Origin: Bradyrhizobium sp. sGM-13
Lineage (GTDB): Bacteria > Pseudomonadota > Alphaproteobacteria > Rhizobiales > Xanthobacteraceae
Direction of reading: 5' to 3'
Assembly (NCBI RefSeq): GCF_018398875.1
Contig: NZ_JAGWDK010000002.1
Location: forward strand, 372,001 to 436,000
Length of the DNA: 64,000 bases
Shown here: positions 32,426-41,908 of the stretch, piece after piece
Layout: every line of letters begins with the position of its first letter
Numbering within the stretch: position 1 is the first letter of the stretch
Notes under the pieces: generated by a model
Databases searched by the model: none
What the model was told of the DNA's origin: nothing
Seen by the model: the letters and a program-made list of their open reading frames with translations, nothing else
Position numbers and translations under genes: made by a program

Positions 32426-33424
32426 ATGTTGGTTCGAGTTCTCCGCGGCGCCGCCGCCCAGATGGGGCCGACGCAAAAAACGGATTCGCGAGAGCATACG
32501 CTCGGCCGGATGTTGGCGTTGCTGGAGGAGGCGGCCGCGCACGGCGCAACACTGGTTGTTTTTCCCGAACTGGCGTTCACGACTTTTTTCCCGCGATGGC
32601 TCATCGAAGGCGACGCACTCGATGATTACTTCGAACGCGGTATGCCGAATCCGGCCGTGCAGCCCTTGTTCGATCACGCCCGGGTGCTCGGCATCGGCTT
32701 CTACGTCGGTTACGCCGAACTGACGTCGGACGGTCGGCGCTTCAACTGTTCGATCCTGGTCGATAGCGACGGCGAGATTCTCGGCCGCTATCGCAAAGTG
32801 CATTTGCCGGGTTCGGTCGAGCCGCGCGCCGGCGCATCCCACCAGCAGCTCGAAAAGCGCTATTTCGAATATGGCGATCTGGGCTTTCCTGCCTTCAGGG
32901 CGGGACCGAACTGGCGCCACGCAATCATGGGCATGATGATCTGCAATGATCGCCGCTGGCCGGAAGCCTGGCGCGTGCTGGGCCTGCAGGGCGTCGAACT
33001 GGTTTGCGTCGGCTACAACTCCGCGGCTTACGATCCAAATGGCGGCGTCTCTGAAGACGCGGCGCTGCGCACCTTCCATTCCCAGCTCGTGACTCAGGCC
33101 AACGCCTACATGAACGCCACCTGGGCGATCGCGGTCGCCAAGGCGGGAAACGAGGATGGCTCCGGACTGATCGGGGGCTCCTGCATCGTGGATCCCAATG
33201 GCCGGATCGTCGCCGAAGCGCAAACGCTCGCAGACGAAATTGTCGTAGCGGACCTCGACCTCGATCTCTGCCGCCAGGGCAAGGACAAGATGTTCAATTT
33301 CGCCGCGCACCGGCGGCCCCAGCAATACACAGCGATCACAGAGCGTGCCGGCGTTATCGAACCGGCCGCATTCGATGCGACTAAACATCAAGCAGCCAGT
33401 CGTGGCGCGGGCCAAAGGAGCTGA
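32426..33424 (+). CDS. Carbon-nitrogen hydrolase, N-carbamoyl-amino-acid amidohydrolase type (first copy)
   Basis: This protein of about 332 residues is in the nitrilase superfamily. The catalytic triad is visible as Glu in VVFPELAFTTFFP, Lys in RYRKVHLPG and Cys in MMICNDRRWPE. The motifs TTFFPRW, QLEKRYFEYGDLGFP and the Asn/Arg after the Cys match N-carbamoyl-D-amino-acid hydrolase, which yields an amino acid, CO2 and ammonia. GGAGG (32419) is very close to ATG 32426, so TTG 32429 is an alternative start. It is paralogous to 47522. It starts an operon with an amino-acid ABC importer, suggesting the transported solute is its substrate or product. The exact N-acyl or carbamoyl substrate is not certain. 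Confidence 0.88.
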   Translation: MLVRVLRGAAAQMGPTQKTDSREHTLGRMLALLEEAAAHGATLVVFPELAFTTFFPRWLIEGDALDDYFERGMPNPAVQPLFDHARVLGIGFYVGYAELTSDGRRFNCSILVDSDGEILGRYRKVHLPGSVEPRAGASHQQLEKRYFEYGDLGFPAFRAGPNWRHAIMGMMICNDRRWPEAWRVLGLQGVELVCVGYNSAAYDPNGGVSEDAALRTFHSQLVTQANAYMNATWAIAVAKAGNEDGSGLIGGSCIVDPNGRIVAEAQTLADEIVVADLDLDLCRQGKDKMFNFAAHRRPQQYTAITERAGVIEPAAFDATKHQAASRGAGQRS

Positions 33425-33425
33425 T

Positions 33426-34250
33426 ATGACACATCTCTCATTGTTTCTTGGGTTCGCCGCGCTCCTCGCCATTAGATCTGCACAAGCTGCCGAACTGCCG
33501 GAATCGATCAAGCAGGCGGGCACGTTGCGGTTGACGGTCAATTCGACCTACGCCCCCATGGAATATCGTGATCCCACGACAAATCAGCTCGTCGGGCTCG
33601 ACATCGATCTCGCCAACGAAATCGCGAAGCGGCTGGGCGTGAAGATCGTCTGGAGCGAAACGCCGTTCGCCGAGCTTATTCCCTCATTGCAAACCAAGCG
33701 CGCCGATTTCATCATCAGCGGCATTTCGGACCGCAGCTCGCGGCGTGAGACCGCCGATTTCATCGACTATCTCGCGACGGGCCCGCAGTTCTTCGTCCTG
33801 ACGGAGAATGCGGCGAAGTCCCCCATCGATCTCTGCGGCAAGAAGGTTGGAACGACACGCAGCACCAGCTTCCCGGTCGAGATCGAGAAATGGAGCAAGC
33901 AGAATTGCGAGGCGAATGGCAAGCCCGCCGTGCAATATGTTCCGGGTGAGAACAGCATCGATGTCCGCAACCAGCTCAAGCAGGGCCGCATCGATGCCGC
34001 GGTGCAAGGCACCGAGACGCTGCCCTACGCCCAGCAGCAGGAGGCGGGGAAGTACCGTGTCATCGGAGAGCCGTTCGCCACCGGCTATCAGGGCATCATG
34101 TTCCGGAAAGACGACGTGGCGCTCCGCGAGGTGGTGACGCAACACCTCGCAGCTATGATCGCTGACGGCTCCTACAAGGCCATTCTCGACAAGTACGGAT
34201 TGGGCGCGAACGCGGTGGCCCAACCGATGATGAATGCGTCCACGCAATGA
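33426..34250 (+). CDS. ABC transporter substrate-binding protein, polar amino-acid family
   Basis: This 274-residue protein has a signal peptide (to about 22, IRSAQAA) and an SBP_bac_3 fold: TLRLTVNSTYAPMEYRDP, LVGLDIDLANEIAKRLGVKI, then ADFIISGISDRSSR. It also has RIDAAVQGTETLPY and DGSYKAILDKYGL. AAAGGAG lies 5 nt before ATG 33426, and the gene abuts the carbamoylase stop. Its close relative lies at 35879, so one permease/ATPase pair may serve two binding proteins. The ligand is probably an amino acid or a carbamoyl derivative, judging from neighbours. Confidence 0.92.
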   Translation: MTHLSLFLGFAALLAIRSAQAAELPESIKQAGTLRLTVNSTYAPMEYRDPTTNQLVGLDIDLANEIAKRLGVKIVWSETPFAELIPSLQTKRADFIISGISDRSSRRETADFIDYLATGPQFFVLTENAAKSPIDLCGKKVGTTRSTSFPVEIEKWSKQNCEANGKPAVQYVPGENSIDVRNQLKQGRIDAAVQGTETLPYAQQQEAGKYRVIGEPFATGYQGIMFRKDDVALREVVTQHLAAMIADGSYKAILDKYGLGANAVAQPMMNASTQ

Positions 34251-35104
34251 GAGCAGCGCCCACGCTAGCGGAGGGTTTTCCCGATATTTCGGGGATGACG
34301 ATCGCGCGTCAGGTTCATTGGCAGCGATGGCTCGCTGCGGCAGCGATTCTCGTCGTACTGGCTGCGATCGGTCGAGCCTTCGTCAACGGCCAGATCGAAT
34401 GGACCTATGTCAGCCGCTTCCTGACTGCGAAGGTGATCCTTGAAGGAATCACCAACACCATGGTGATGGCGGTGCTTGCGATGGCGCTCGGCGTCGTCTT
34501 GGGTGTCGTCGTCGCAATCATGAGGCTCTCGTCCAATCCGGTTCTGGCGTCCGTCGCCGCCGGCTATACGTGGCTGTTCCGCGGCACGCCGCTGATCCTG
34601 CAGCTATTGTTGTGGTTCAACCTCGCGCTGGTGTTTCCGACGATCGGGATTCCGGGCCTTTGGTCGGCCCGGGCGGTGGATGTCATGACGCCGTTTCTAT
34701 CAGCGCTACTCGGCCTCGGCATCAATCAGGGCGCCTACACGTCCGAGGTGATGCGGGCGGGCATACTGTCGGTCGACGTCGGACAATATGAGGCCGCCCA
34801 GGCGGTCGGCATGGGACGGCTGCGCGCGCTGCGCCGGATCATCCTGCCGCAGGCGATGCGGGTCGTAATCCCTCCGCTCGGCAACGAATTTATCGGCATG
34901 GTGAAGGCCACGTCGCTGGCAAGCGTCATTCAGTATCCGGAGGTGCTGCACAACGCTGAGAATATCTACTACGCGAATTCACGCGTAATCGAACTCCTGA
35001 TCGTCGCCGGCTCCTGGTATCTGCTCGTGGTGTCGATCTTGACGCCGCTGCAAATGCTTCTCGAGCGACGTTTCGCGCGTGGCACGTTGCAGATCACCCG
35101 ATGA
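34247..35104 (+). CDS. ABC transporter permease, polar amino-acid family
   Basis: This 285-residue HisM/GlnP-type permease has a first membrane helix at about 29-46, then the TMD with [36 protein letters not shown] and the ABC-coupling EAA loop [26 protein letters not shown] 34247 overlaps the binding-protein stop (ATGA), and the stop overlaps the ATPase start. It is a single permease that presumably works as a homodimer. Confidence 0.93.
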   Translation: MRAAPTLAEGFPDISGMTIARQVHWQRWLAAAAILVVLAAIGRAFVNGQIEWTYVSRFLTAKVILEGITNTMVMAVLAMALGVVLGVVVAIMRLSSNPVLASVAAGYTWLFRGTPLILQLLLWFNLALVFPTIGIPGLWSARAVDVMTPFLSALLGLGINQGAYTSEVMRAGILSVDVGQYEAAQAVGMGRLRALRRIILPQAMRVVIPPLGNEFIGMVKATSLASVIQYPEVLHNAENIYYANSRVIELLIVAGSWYLLVVSILTPLQMLLERRFARGTLQITR

Positions 35105-35865
35105 CCCAGCCCCTCGTTGCTATCCGTTCGGTCGGCAAGAATTTCGGGGAGTTTCGGGCCCTGAATCGTATCTCGCTGGACGTCTGGGCAGGCGAGGTGC
35201 TTTGCCTGATCGGGGCGTCGGGATCAGGCAAGACAACGCTCCTGCGTTGCATCAATCAGCTTACGCCGATCGACAGCGGCGGCATCTGGCTGGATGGCGA
35301 GTTGTTGGGCGTAAGAGAAGAGGGTGGGCGATTGCATCGCCTCACCGACCGGCAGATCGCGCGCCAGCGCCTGAAGACCGGAATGGTGTTTCAGCGCTTC
35401 AACCTGTTCCCGCACAAGACCGCGCTTGAAAATATCACCGAAGGTCCGGTGCAGGTGCAGGGCCGTAGCCGCGAGGAGGCGCGGACGGAGGCGATGGAGC
35501 TTCTCGGCCGCGTCGGGCTAGCGGCGAAAGTTAATGCCTATCCCTCACAGCTTTCCGGCGGGCAGCAGCAGCGCGTGGCGATTGCCCGCGCGCTCGCCAT
35601 GAAGCCGATGCTGATGCTGTTCGACGAGCCGACGAGTGCACTCGATCCGGAGCTGGTCGGAGAGGTGCTCACCGTCATGAAGGAGCTTGCCCACAGCGGC
35701 ATGACGATGATGGTGGTGACGCACGAGCTCGGCTTCGCGCGAGAGGTAGCGGATACGGTCGTCTATATGGACCATGGCGTAATCGTGGAGTCCGGGCCTG
35801 CAGCGGAGGTTCTGGGCAAGCCCCGTGAAGTACGTACTCAATCTTTTCTTTCCGCGGTGATCTGA
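35101..35865 (+). CDS. ABC transporter ATPase, polar amino-acid family
   Basis: This 254-residue GlnQ-type ATPase has the Walker A motif GASGSGKTT, a Q-loop at [12 protein letters not shown], the signature [17 protein letters not shown], Walker [16 protein letters not shown] and the H-loop [11 protein letters not shown] overlaps the permease stop. It powers uptake through the permease at 34247, with the binding proteins at 33426 and 35879. Confidence 0.95.
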   Translation: MTQPLVAIRSVGKNFGEFRALNRISLDVWAGEVLCLIGASGSGKTTLLRCINQLTPIDSGGIWLDGELLGVREEGGRLHRLTDRQIARQRLKTGMVFQRFNLFPHKTALENITEGPVQVQGRSREEARTEAMELLGRVGLAAKVNAYPSQLSGGQQQRVAIARALAMKPMLMLFDEPTSALDPELVGEVLTVMKELAHSGMTMMVVTHELGFAREVADTVVYMDHGVIVESGPAAEVLGKPREVRTQSFLSAVI

Positions 35866-35878
35866 TGGGGCAATTGTC

Positions 35879-36694
35879 ATGATGAAATGTTTTCTCGCTG
35901 CCGCGCTCGCTTGCGCCGCTATCACTTCAGCCATGGCGATCGAACTGCCTCCGGAAATTGCCAGGCAGGGCAGCATCAAGGTTGCCATCGTACCGAATTA
36001 TCCGCCGCTGGAATTCCGCGACCCCGCGACCAACACGCTGACTGGTTTCGACGTCGAGCTTGGCGAGGCGCTCGGCAAGAGGCTCGGCGTCAAGATCGAC
36101 TGGCAGCAAACCAGTTTCGACCAGATGATGCCTGCGATTTCGACGGGGAGGGTGGATGCGATCCTGTCCGGCATGACGGATATGGCTAGCCGGCAGGACA
36201 CGGCGACCTTTGTCGACTATCTCCGCAACGGGCCCCGGTTCTTCGTGCAGCAATCGCGCGCCGCCGAGTTCAAGGACACGATCGCGTTTTGCGGGAAGAA
36301 GGTCGGGGCCAGCCGGCGCACGTCCTTTCCGAAGCTGATCGCCACCTGGAGCGAAGCCAATTGCGGCGGCAACCCGATTCAATTCGTCGGCACCGAAGGA
36401 TCGGCCGACGCCCGGACCCAACTAAGGCAGGGACGGATCGACGCGGCCGTCCAGGGTGGCGAGACGCTACCCTACATGATGGAACTTGAGCCGGGTACCT
36501 ATGTCCCGATCGGCGACATCTTCGCCACCCAGTTCACCGGACTTGCGTTGGGCGTCAAGGAGAAGGTGTTGCAGCAAGCGGTCGTGGAGGCCCTAGACTC
36601 CTTGATCGCGGACGGCACCTACCGTGCTTTGCTTGCGAAGTGGAAATTGACCGACTACGGCGTAGAGAAGGCGACGATCAATGCTGGACAGTAA
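35879..36694 (+). CDS. Second ABC substrate-binding protein, polar amino-acid family
   Basis: This 271-residue protein has a signal peptide (CFLAAALACAAITSAMA) and an SBP_bac_3 pattern: SIKVAIVPNYPPLEFRDP, LTGFDVELGEALGKRLGVKI, then DAILSGMTDMASRQDT. It is clearly paralogous to 33426 and shares CGKKVG-[AT]-[ST]-R-x-TSFP. It starts 13 bp after the ATPase gene, and its last 14 bp overlap the next gene, so it belongs to the same operon. Two binding proteins imply two ligands for one importer. Confidence 0.92.
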   Translation: MMKCFLAAALACAAITSAMAIELPPEIARQGSIKVAIVPNYPPLEFRDPATNTLTGFDVELGEALGKRLGVKIDWQQTSFDQMMPAISTGRVDAILSGMTDMASRQDTATFVDYLRNGPRFFVQQSRAAEFKDTIAFCGKKVGASRRTSFPKLIATWSEANCGGNPIQFVGTEGSADARTQLRQGRIDAAVQGGETLPYMMELEPGTYVPIGDIFATQFTGLALGVKEKVLQQAVVEALDSLIADGTYRALLAKWKLTDYGVEKATINAGQ

Positions 36695-37565
36695 AGCACT
36701 TGCGAGCATTCCGCTCATGCCCGCGAACACCGCGCCGCCGGCCCCGAACTACCCGTGGCCCAAACGCCATACGTCAGCGATGTTCCTCTCCTTCGACGTG
36801 GACGCGGAGAGCGCTTGGACCAGCAAGGACGCAGCTCACGCCCAGCGCCTCATCACGATGAGCTATGGCGGCTATGAGGCGCGCGTCGGCACGCCAAAAC
36901 TCTTGGAACTGCTCGATCAGCTTGATCTGAAGGCGACCTTCTTCATCACCGGCTGGTCGGTGGAAGCGCATCCGGCGATGGCGGAGGCCATCCTCAAGGC
37001 CGGCCATGAGATCGGCCATCACGGCTATCACCATCTGCTGCCGGATCCGGGCGATCCCTGGATCGAGGAGGAACTGGAGCGGGGTTTTGAGGCGCTGAAG
37101 CGCCGGCTTGGCGTCAAGCCCATCGGCTATCGCGCGCCTTACGGCGAATTCACCGAAGAGCTGCGTGTGGCGCTGGTGCGCCACGGCATCATCTACACCT
37201 CATCATTTCGCGACGACGTGCGGCCTTACCGACATCGCCTTGCCGATGGCAGGCCGGGCACGATCGAGCTTCCGGTGACTGCAAGCTATGACGACTGGAT
37301 GCACGGACTGTCCGCCCGATTCAGCCCGCGGCCGATCTTTCCGAAGGAGCACGTGCTCTCGATCTGGAAAGACGAGCTTGATGAGGTCAGGGATTGGGGC
37401 GCGATGGTCACGACCGTGCTGCATCCGCAATGCAGCGGTCGTCCGATGCGGCTTCGGCTGCTGCGGGAATTTCTCATCTATGCCAAATCCTGCCCCGATC
37501 TGTGGATCACAACCGGAGAGGCGATCGCGGCGAATTTCAGAAGCCACGAAGCGGCGACCATCTGA
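36681..37565 (+). CDS. Polysaccharide-deacetylase-family hydrolase (imidase/PuuE-like candidate)
   Basis: This 294-residue protein has a NodB-homology fold: the metal Asp pair in FLSFDVDAES, LKATFFITGWSVEAHP, the His motif AGHEIGHHGYHH, and GYRAPYGEFTEEL later. The family includes peptidoglycan deacetylases such as H. pylori PgdA, but also PuuE-type allantoinases and cyclic imide hydrolases. There is no signal peptide, which argues for a cytoplasmic small-molecule substrate. GAGAAGG lies upstream of the ATG, which is inside the previous gene (14-bp overlap). Beside a carbamoylase and an importer, a cyclic-imide or ureide ring-opening role is more likely than cell-wall deacetylation; this is inference from context. 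Confidence 0.82.
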   Translation: MLDSKALASIPLMPANTAPPAPNYPWPKRHTSAMFLSFDVDAESAWTSKDAAHAQRLITMSYGGYEARVGTPKLLELLDQLDLKATFFITGWSVEAHPAMAEAILKAGHEIGHHGYHHLLPDPGDPWIEEELERGFEALKRRLGVKPIGYRAPYGEFTEELRVALVRHGIIYTSSFRDDVRPYRHRLADGRPGTIELPVTASYDDWMHGLSARFSPRPIFPKEHVLSIWKDELDEVRDWGAMVTTVLHPQCSGRPMRLRLLREFLIYAKSCPDLWITTGEAIAANFRSHEAATI

Positions 37566-37602
37566 GTGTCGTGCGGACCACATATCGTTCGAGGAGTAAT
37601 CG

Positions 37603-39185
37603 ATGCTCGTTTCCCGTCGTTCACTGTTAAAGGCCGCTGCCGCCGCGCCGGCGTTGTCGCTGCCGGAAATCCTGCGGGCGCAGTCGCAGACGACGCTGCG
37701 CTTTATTCCGGTGATCGACCTGACTTTCATCGATCCAATCTACTCCACGGCGCAGGTCTCCCGAAATCATGGCTTCATGGTCTACGATACGCTCTACGGC
37801 ATGAATTCGGCGCTCGAGGTCTCGCCTCAGATGGCGTCCGGACATGTCGTGTCCAACGACGAGCGCCAATGGGACCTGACGTTGCGCGAGGGCCTGCTAT
37901 GGCACGACGGCGAGCGGGTCTTGGCGCGCGATTGCGTCGCGAGCATTCGCCGCTGGGCGGCCCGCGACGGGTTCGGCGCCGAGCTGATGGCCGCAACGGA
38001 CCAATTGTCGGCACCTGATGACCGCACTATACGTTTTCGGCTGAGCAGGCCGTTCCCTCTGCTGCCCGCGGCGCTCGGCAAGGCCGCGATCCAGGCGCCG
38101 TTCATGATGCCGGAGCGGCTGGCGAGCCAGGATCCATTCAAGCCGCTAGCCGAGGTCGTGGGCAGCGGTCCTTTCCGCTTCGTGGCGGATCAGCGCGTGC
38201 AGGGCGCGCGCAACGTGTACGCCCGTTTCGATCGTTATCTGCCCCGTCAGGACGGCAAACCCGATTGGACCGCCGGCCCCAAGATCGTTCATTACGACCG
38301 CGTGGTCTGGACGACGATGCCAGATGCGGCAACGGGGGTGGCTGCCCTGCAAACGCGCGAGCAGGATTGGCAGGAAACTACGCCGCATGACCTGTTGCCG
38401 GTGCTGAAGCGTACTGGCGGCATCACCACGCGGATCCTCGATCCGCGGGGTTACACCTGCATGTTGCGTGTGAACCACCTGCAGCCGCCGTTCGACAATC
38501 CCGCCATCCGCCGCGCGCTGTTGGGCGCGATCGACCAGTCTGCCTTCATGACGGCGGTTGCGGGCGATGATCCCGCCCATCAATCCTCGCCGATCGGCTT
38601 CTTTGCACCGGGTACACCGATGGCGAGCGATGTAGGCCTCAATGTGTTCCGCGGGCCGCGCGACATGGCCAAGGTCAAGGCCGATCTGAAGGCCGCCGGT
38701 TACAATGGTGAGAAGGTGGTGCTGTTGGTGCCACCAATTCCGTTGCACAAAAGCCGCTCGGCGACATCGCAGCCGACATGCTGCAGCAGGCCGGCATGAA
38801 CGTCGAATATGCCGGACTGGATTTCGGCGTGGTGCTGCAGCGGCAGTTGAAAAAGGATCCCGTCGCCCAGGGCGGCTGGAGCGCCGGCGTCGGCAACTGG
38901 CAAGGCATCGATTGGCTGAACCCGGCCGGAAATTCGAATCTGCGCGGTGACAGCAAAGTGGCTGGTTGGTACAAAAGCGAGAAGATGGGGGCACTACGGA
39001 GCCAGTGGCTCGCTGCCGGCAATCTTGCCGAACAGCAGCGCATCTGCCGCGATATCCAGGCGTTGTCGTTCGAGGAAATTCCCTACTTCCCGATCGGTCA
39101 GTACAAGCAACCGACCGCGTACCAATCGAACATTACCGGCATCCTCGACGGCACGGCCGTGTTCTGGAATGTGAAGCCGGCATGA
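37603..39185 (+). pseudogene. Frameshifted Dpp/Opp-type ABC substrate-binding protein
   Basis: The first reading frame (37603-38799) has an RR-type signal (MLVSRRSLLKAAAAAP) and an SBP_bac_5 protein up to residue 381. Near 38743-38745 the homology jumps to the next frame, which continues AQKPLGDIAADMLQQAGMN and runs to 39185 with the normal C-terminal half. The intact paralog at 41909 has matching sequence across this point. One missing base (for example TTGCAC for TTGGCAC) explains it. It is either a real frameshift mutation or a sequencing error. GAGGAG precedes the ATG. It would be the binding protein of a peptide- or solute-type importer; no permease genes accompany it directly. Confidence 0.82.
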
Positions 39186-40555
39186 GCACGATCGCCATTT
39201 TTGGCAGCTATGTGTTGTCGCGCAGGGATGGCGCGCAGGAGGTGCTGCGCGATCACTGGGTGTTGCTGGAAGGCAAGCGGATCGCCGCCATCACGAGCGA
39301 CCGACCGTCGGCCACCGAGGTCTTCGACAGGCCGGGCCGGTTCGTGCTGCCCGGACTTCTGAACCTGCACAACCATTGCTTCAGCGAAGCCGTCGCCCGG
39401 ACGCATACGGAGGACGGCAATGGTCGCCGGAACAATCAGAGCATCGTCTATACGGTGCTGCTGCCGCTAACCAAGCGCGGCGCCGACGTGTTGTCGCCGT
39501 CGGAGCGGCTCGCCATCGCGCGGCTCGGCATTTTGCAATTGCTGAAGGGCGGCACCACCACTGTGATGGAGCCATTCCGCAACACTATTCCGGAGATGTT
39601 CGACGCCGCCGAGGAAATGGGAATCCGCTTCTACGGTGCGCCGTATTTGTTTTCGACCTCGGATGCCAAGGCGGGTCCTGATGGCGTGGTGCATTACGCG
39701 GGCGAGGATGGCCAGGGCGATATGGACACCTGGAACGCGCTATATAATCGCTGGAATGGACGCGGCGACCGCCGGATCGGCCTTGCGATGAGCCCGCACG
39801 CAACCGACACCTGTGGTCCGGATCTGCTGCGGGCGTGTGCCGCCCGCGCACGCGAACTCGATGTTCCCATCACCACCCATCTCGCGCAAAGCCAGGCCGA
39901 AGTTGCGACGATCGGGAGCCGTCACGGTGGACGCACGCCGGCCGAGTATCTCGACTGGCTTGGTCTGCTGGCGCCTGATCTTCTGGCCGCGCACTGCATC
40001 GCAAGCACCGATGGCGATTTGAAGCTGATGGCGGCGAGGGGCGCCACGGTGCTGAACTGCCCGCGCGTGTTTGCGCGCTCAGGCGTTACCGCGGCGTTCG
40101 GCCGTTTCGCGGAGCACGGTGTCCGGACGGTGGTCGGAACCGACGGCTACAACATGGACCTCCTCGGCGAACTCAACGCGGCGTCGATGATCTCCAAGAT
40201 TGCTTCCGCTCGCGCCGATGTAGCCAATGCACCAGAGCTGATCGAATCGGTCACGGCAACCGCGGCGGCGGTCATCAAGCGGCCGGACCTTGGGACGATC
40301 GCGCCGGGTGCTACCGCCGACCTCACCGTCGTCGACCTGACCCATCCCCATTTGCAACCATTGTCCGATCCACGACGCGGGCTGGTCGCGCTCGGCAACC
40401 GCGCCAACGTCGATCAGGTGATCGTCGATGGGCGTGTGCTGATAAATGCCGGTCGATACATTCACGGCGACGAGACCTCGATAATGTCGGCCGCGAACGC
40501 GGCGATCGGCAAAATCTGGGACTTGCCGGAAGCCCGGGCGGCCTTCAATGGCTGA
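39182..40555 (+). CDS. Amidohydrolase of the TRZ/ATZ-cytosine deaminase group
   Basis: This 457-residue metal-dependent hydrolase has the metal motif LPGLLNLHNHCFSE (H63, H65), the later His in ITTHLAQSQAEV, a His in AHCIAS and the catalytic Asp in VVGTDGYNMD. A C-terminal composite beta domain (GATADLTVVDLTHPHLQPL) is typical of TRZ/ATZ chlorohydrolases, cytosine deaminases and related deaminases. ATG 39182 overlaps the preceding stop (ATGA). The family removes amino or chloro groups from N-heterocycles, fitting the island theme, but the substrate is not shown by sequence. Confidence 0.9.
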   Translation: MSTIAIFGSYVLSRRDGAQEVLRDHWVLLEGKRIAAITSDRPSATEVFDRPGRFVLPGLLNLHNHCFSEAVARTHTEDGNGRRNNQSIVYTVLLPLTKRGADVLSPSERLAIARLGILQLLKGGTTTVMEPFRNTIPEMFDAAEEMGIRFYGAPYLFSTSDAKAGPDGVVHYAGEDGQGDMDTWNALYNRWNGRGDRRIGLAMSPHATDTCGPDLLRACAARARELDVPITTHLAQSQAEVATIGSRHGGRTPAEYLDWLGLLAPDLLAAHCIASTDGDLKLMAARGATVLNCPRVFARSGVTAAFGRFAEHGVRTVVGTDGYNMDLLGELNAASMISKIASARADVANAPELIESVTATAAAVIKRPDLGTIAPGATADLTVVDLTHPHLQPLSDPRRGLVALGNRANVDQVIVDGRVLINAGRYIHGDETSIMSAANAAIGKIWDLPEARAAFNG

Positions 40556-40590
40556 CCGCTGGTCGGCACACGCACTGTCAGGAGATTGCA

Positions 40591-41733
40591 ATGCCTATCG
40601 ATTTGATCCTGCGCGGCGGCCGGGTGATCGACCCCTCCCAGAAGCTCGATGCCGTGACGGATGTCGCCTTCGCTGGCGGCAAGGTGGCCATGATCGGAAG
40701 CGGGCTCAAGGCCGATCCTAGAACCGATGTGCGCGACGTATCGGGTTACATCGTCACCCCCGGTCTGATCGATCTGCACACCCACGTCTATTGGGGCGGC
40801 ACCTCGCTCGGCATCGACGCCGAGGAGTTCTGCCGCACCTCCGGCGTCACCACGGCGGTCGACACCGGCAGCGCCGGTCCCGGTAATTTCGTAGGCTTCC
40901 GCAAGCACGTCATCGAGCCGAGCCAGGTCCGCATTCTGGCCTATCTGCACGTCTCCCACGCCGGCATCTACGGCTTCTCGCATCGGGTCATGGTCGGCGA
41001 GAGCGAGGAGATGCGCCTGATGAACCCGATCGACGCCGTCAAGGTGGCCGAGCAAAACCGCGACCTCATCGTCGGCATCAAGGTGCGGGTCGGGCTCCAC
41101 GCCTCGGGCACCTCGGGAATCGTGCCGCTCGACATCGCGCTCGAGGTCGCTGAAGAGGTCGGCATGCCTCTGATGGCGCATATCGACCATCCGCCACCGA
41201 GCTACGAGGAGGTGCTCGCCCGCCTGCGTCCGGGCGACGTACTCACGCACGCGTTCCGGCCGTTTCCCAATACGCCCGCCACCGCGCAAGGAACGGTGAA
41301 GAGGGTGGTGCTGGAGGCACGCGAACGTGGCGTGTTGTTCGACATCGGCCACGGTAAAGGCTCATTCGCCTTCAAGACGGCCCGCGCGATGCTCGCCAAC
41401 GGCTTCTATCCAGACACCATTTCCTCAGATGTCCATGCCCTGTGCATCGACGGGCCGGCCTTTGATCAGGTAACGACGATGTCCAAGTTTCTGTGCATGG
41501 GCATGCCGCTCCCCGATGTGGTCGCGGCCTCGACGGTGAATGCGGCGATGGCGCTGCGGCGCCCCGAGCTCGGCAGCCTGAAGCCGGGAAGCGCCGGAGA
41601 TGCGACCCTCATCTCGGTCCAGCAAGGCCAGTTCGACTATGTCGACGTCGTCGGCGAGCACCTGATCGGCGACCGCAAGATCATGTCCGAAGGCGTCGTC
41701 ATCGCCGGTCGGTGGTGGCACCCGAAGGAGTGA
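40591..41733 (+). CDS. Amidohydrolase/deacetylase-family metallohydrolase (dihydroorotase-like)
   Basis: This 380-residue protein has the metal motif GLIDLHTHVYWGG and a likely carboxylated Lys in VGIKVRVGLHAS. Further metal ligands are AHIDHPPPSYEEVL, GDVLTHAFRPF and DIGHGKGSFAFKTARAML, and SSDVHALCIDG carries the Asp. This pattern belongs to the amidohydrolase/deacetylase group related to dihydroorotases. GGAGATT precedes the ATG. It is paralogous to 60154. It probably opens a cyclic amide or deacetylates a small compound; the substrate is unknown. Confidence 0.88.
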   Translation: MPIDLILRGGRVIDPSQKLDAVTDVAFAGGKVAMIGSGLKADPRTDVRDVSGYIVTPGLIDLHTHVYWGGTSLGIDAEEFCRTSGVTTAVDTGSAGPGNFVGFRKHVIEPSQVRILAYLHVSHAGIYGFSHRVMVGESEEMRLMNPIDAVKVAEQNRDLIVGIKVRVGLHASGTSGIVPLDIALEVAEEVGMPLMAHIDHPPPSYEEVLARLRPGDVLTHAFRPFPNTPATAQGTVKRVVLEARERGVLFDIGHGKGSFAFKTARAMLANGFYPDTISSDVHALCIDGPAFDQVTTMSKFLCMGMPLPDVVAASTVNAAMALRRPELGSLKPGSAGDATLISVQQGQFDYVDVVGEHLIGDRKIMSEGVVIAGRWWHPKE

Positions 41734-41773
41734 CCGAAAGGTTAGGCAGAACCGATGGATGAGCAGGCCGTGC

Positions 41774-41789
41774 TGGCATACCGCTTGCA
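41774..41789 (+). promoter_or_regulatory. Sigma-54 promoter upstream of Dpp-type operon
   Basis: TGGCAT-N5-TTGCA matches the sigma-54 -24/-12 consensus (TGGCAC-N5-TTGC-A/T) at all but one base, with correct spacing. It lies about 120 bp before the binding-protein gene at 41909. Sigma-54 control is common for nitrogen-source uptake. Transcription should start near 41800. Confidence 0.75.
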
Positions 41790-41855
41790 AGCAAAAGGAG
41801 ACTGATTGGCATCGGTTTGACTGGCCTGTTTCACCTCATGCGGCATCGAACCTTG

Positions 41856-41871
41856 GGCCAATGAATTGGCC
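41856..41871. promoter_or_regulatory. Palindrome in the leader of the Dpp-type operon
   Basis: GGCCAAT-GA-ATTGGCC is a perfect 7-bp-arm inverted repeat between the sigma-54 promoter (41774) and the start codon at 41909. It could be an operator, or a stem near the ribosome site in the mRNA leader. Confidence 0.4.
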
Positions 41872-41908
41872 GAAACCGCCATGACAACCCGAAGACAGGG
41901 AGAGCTTC

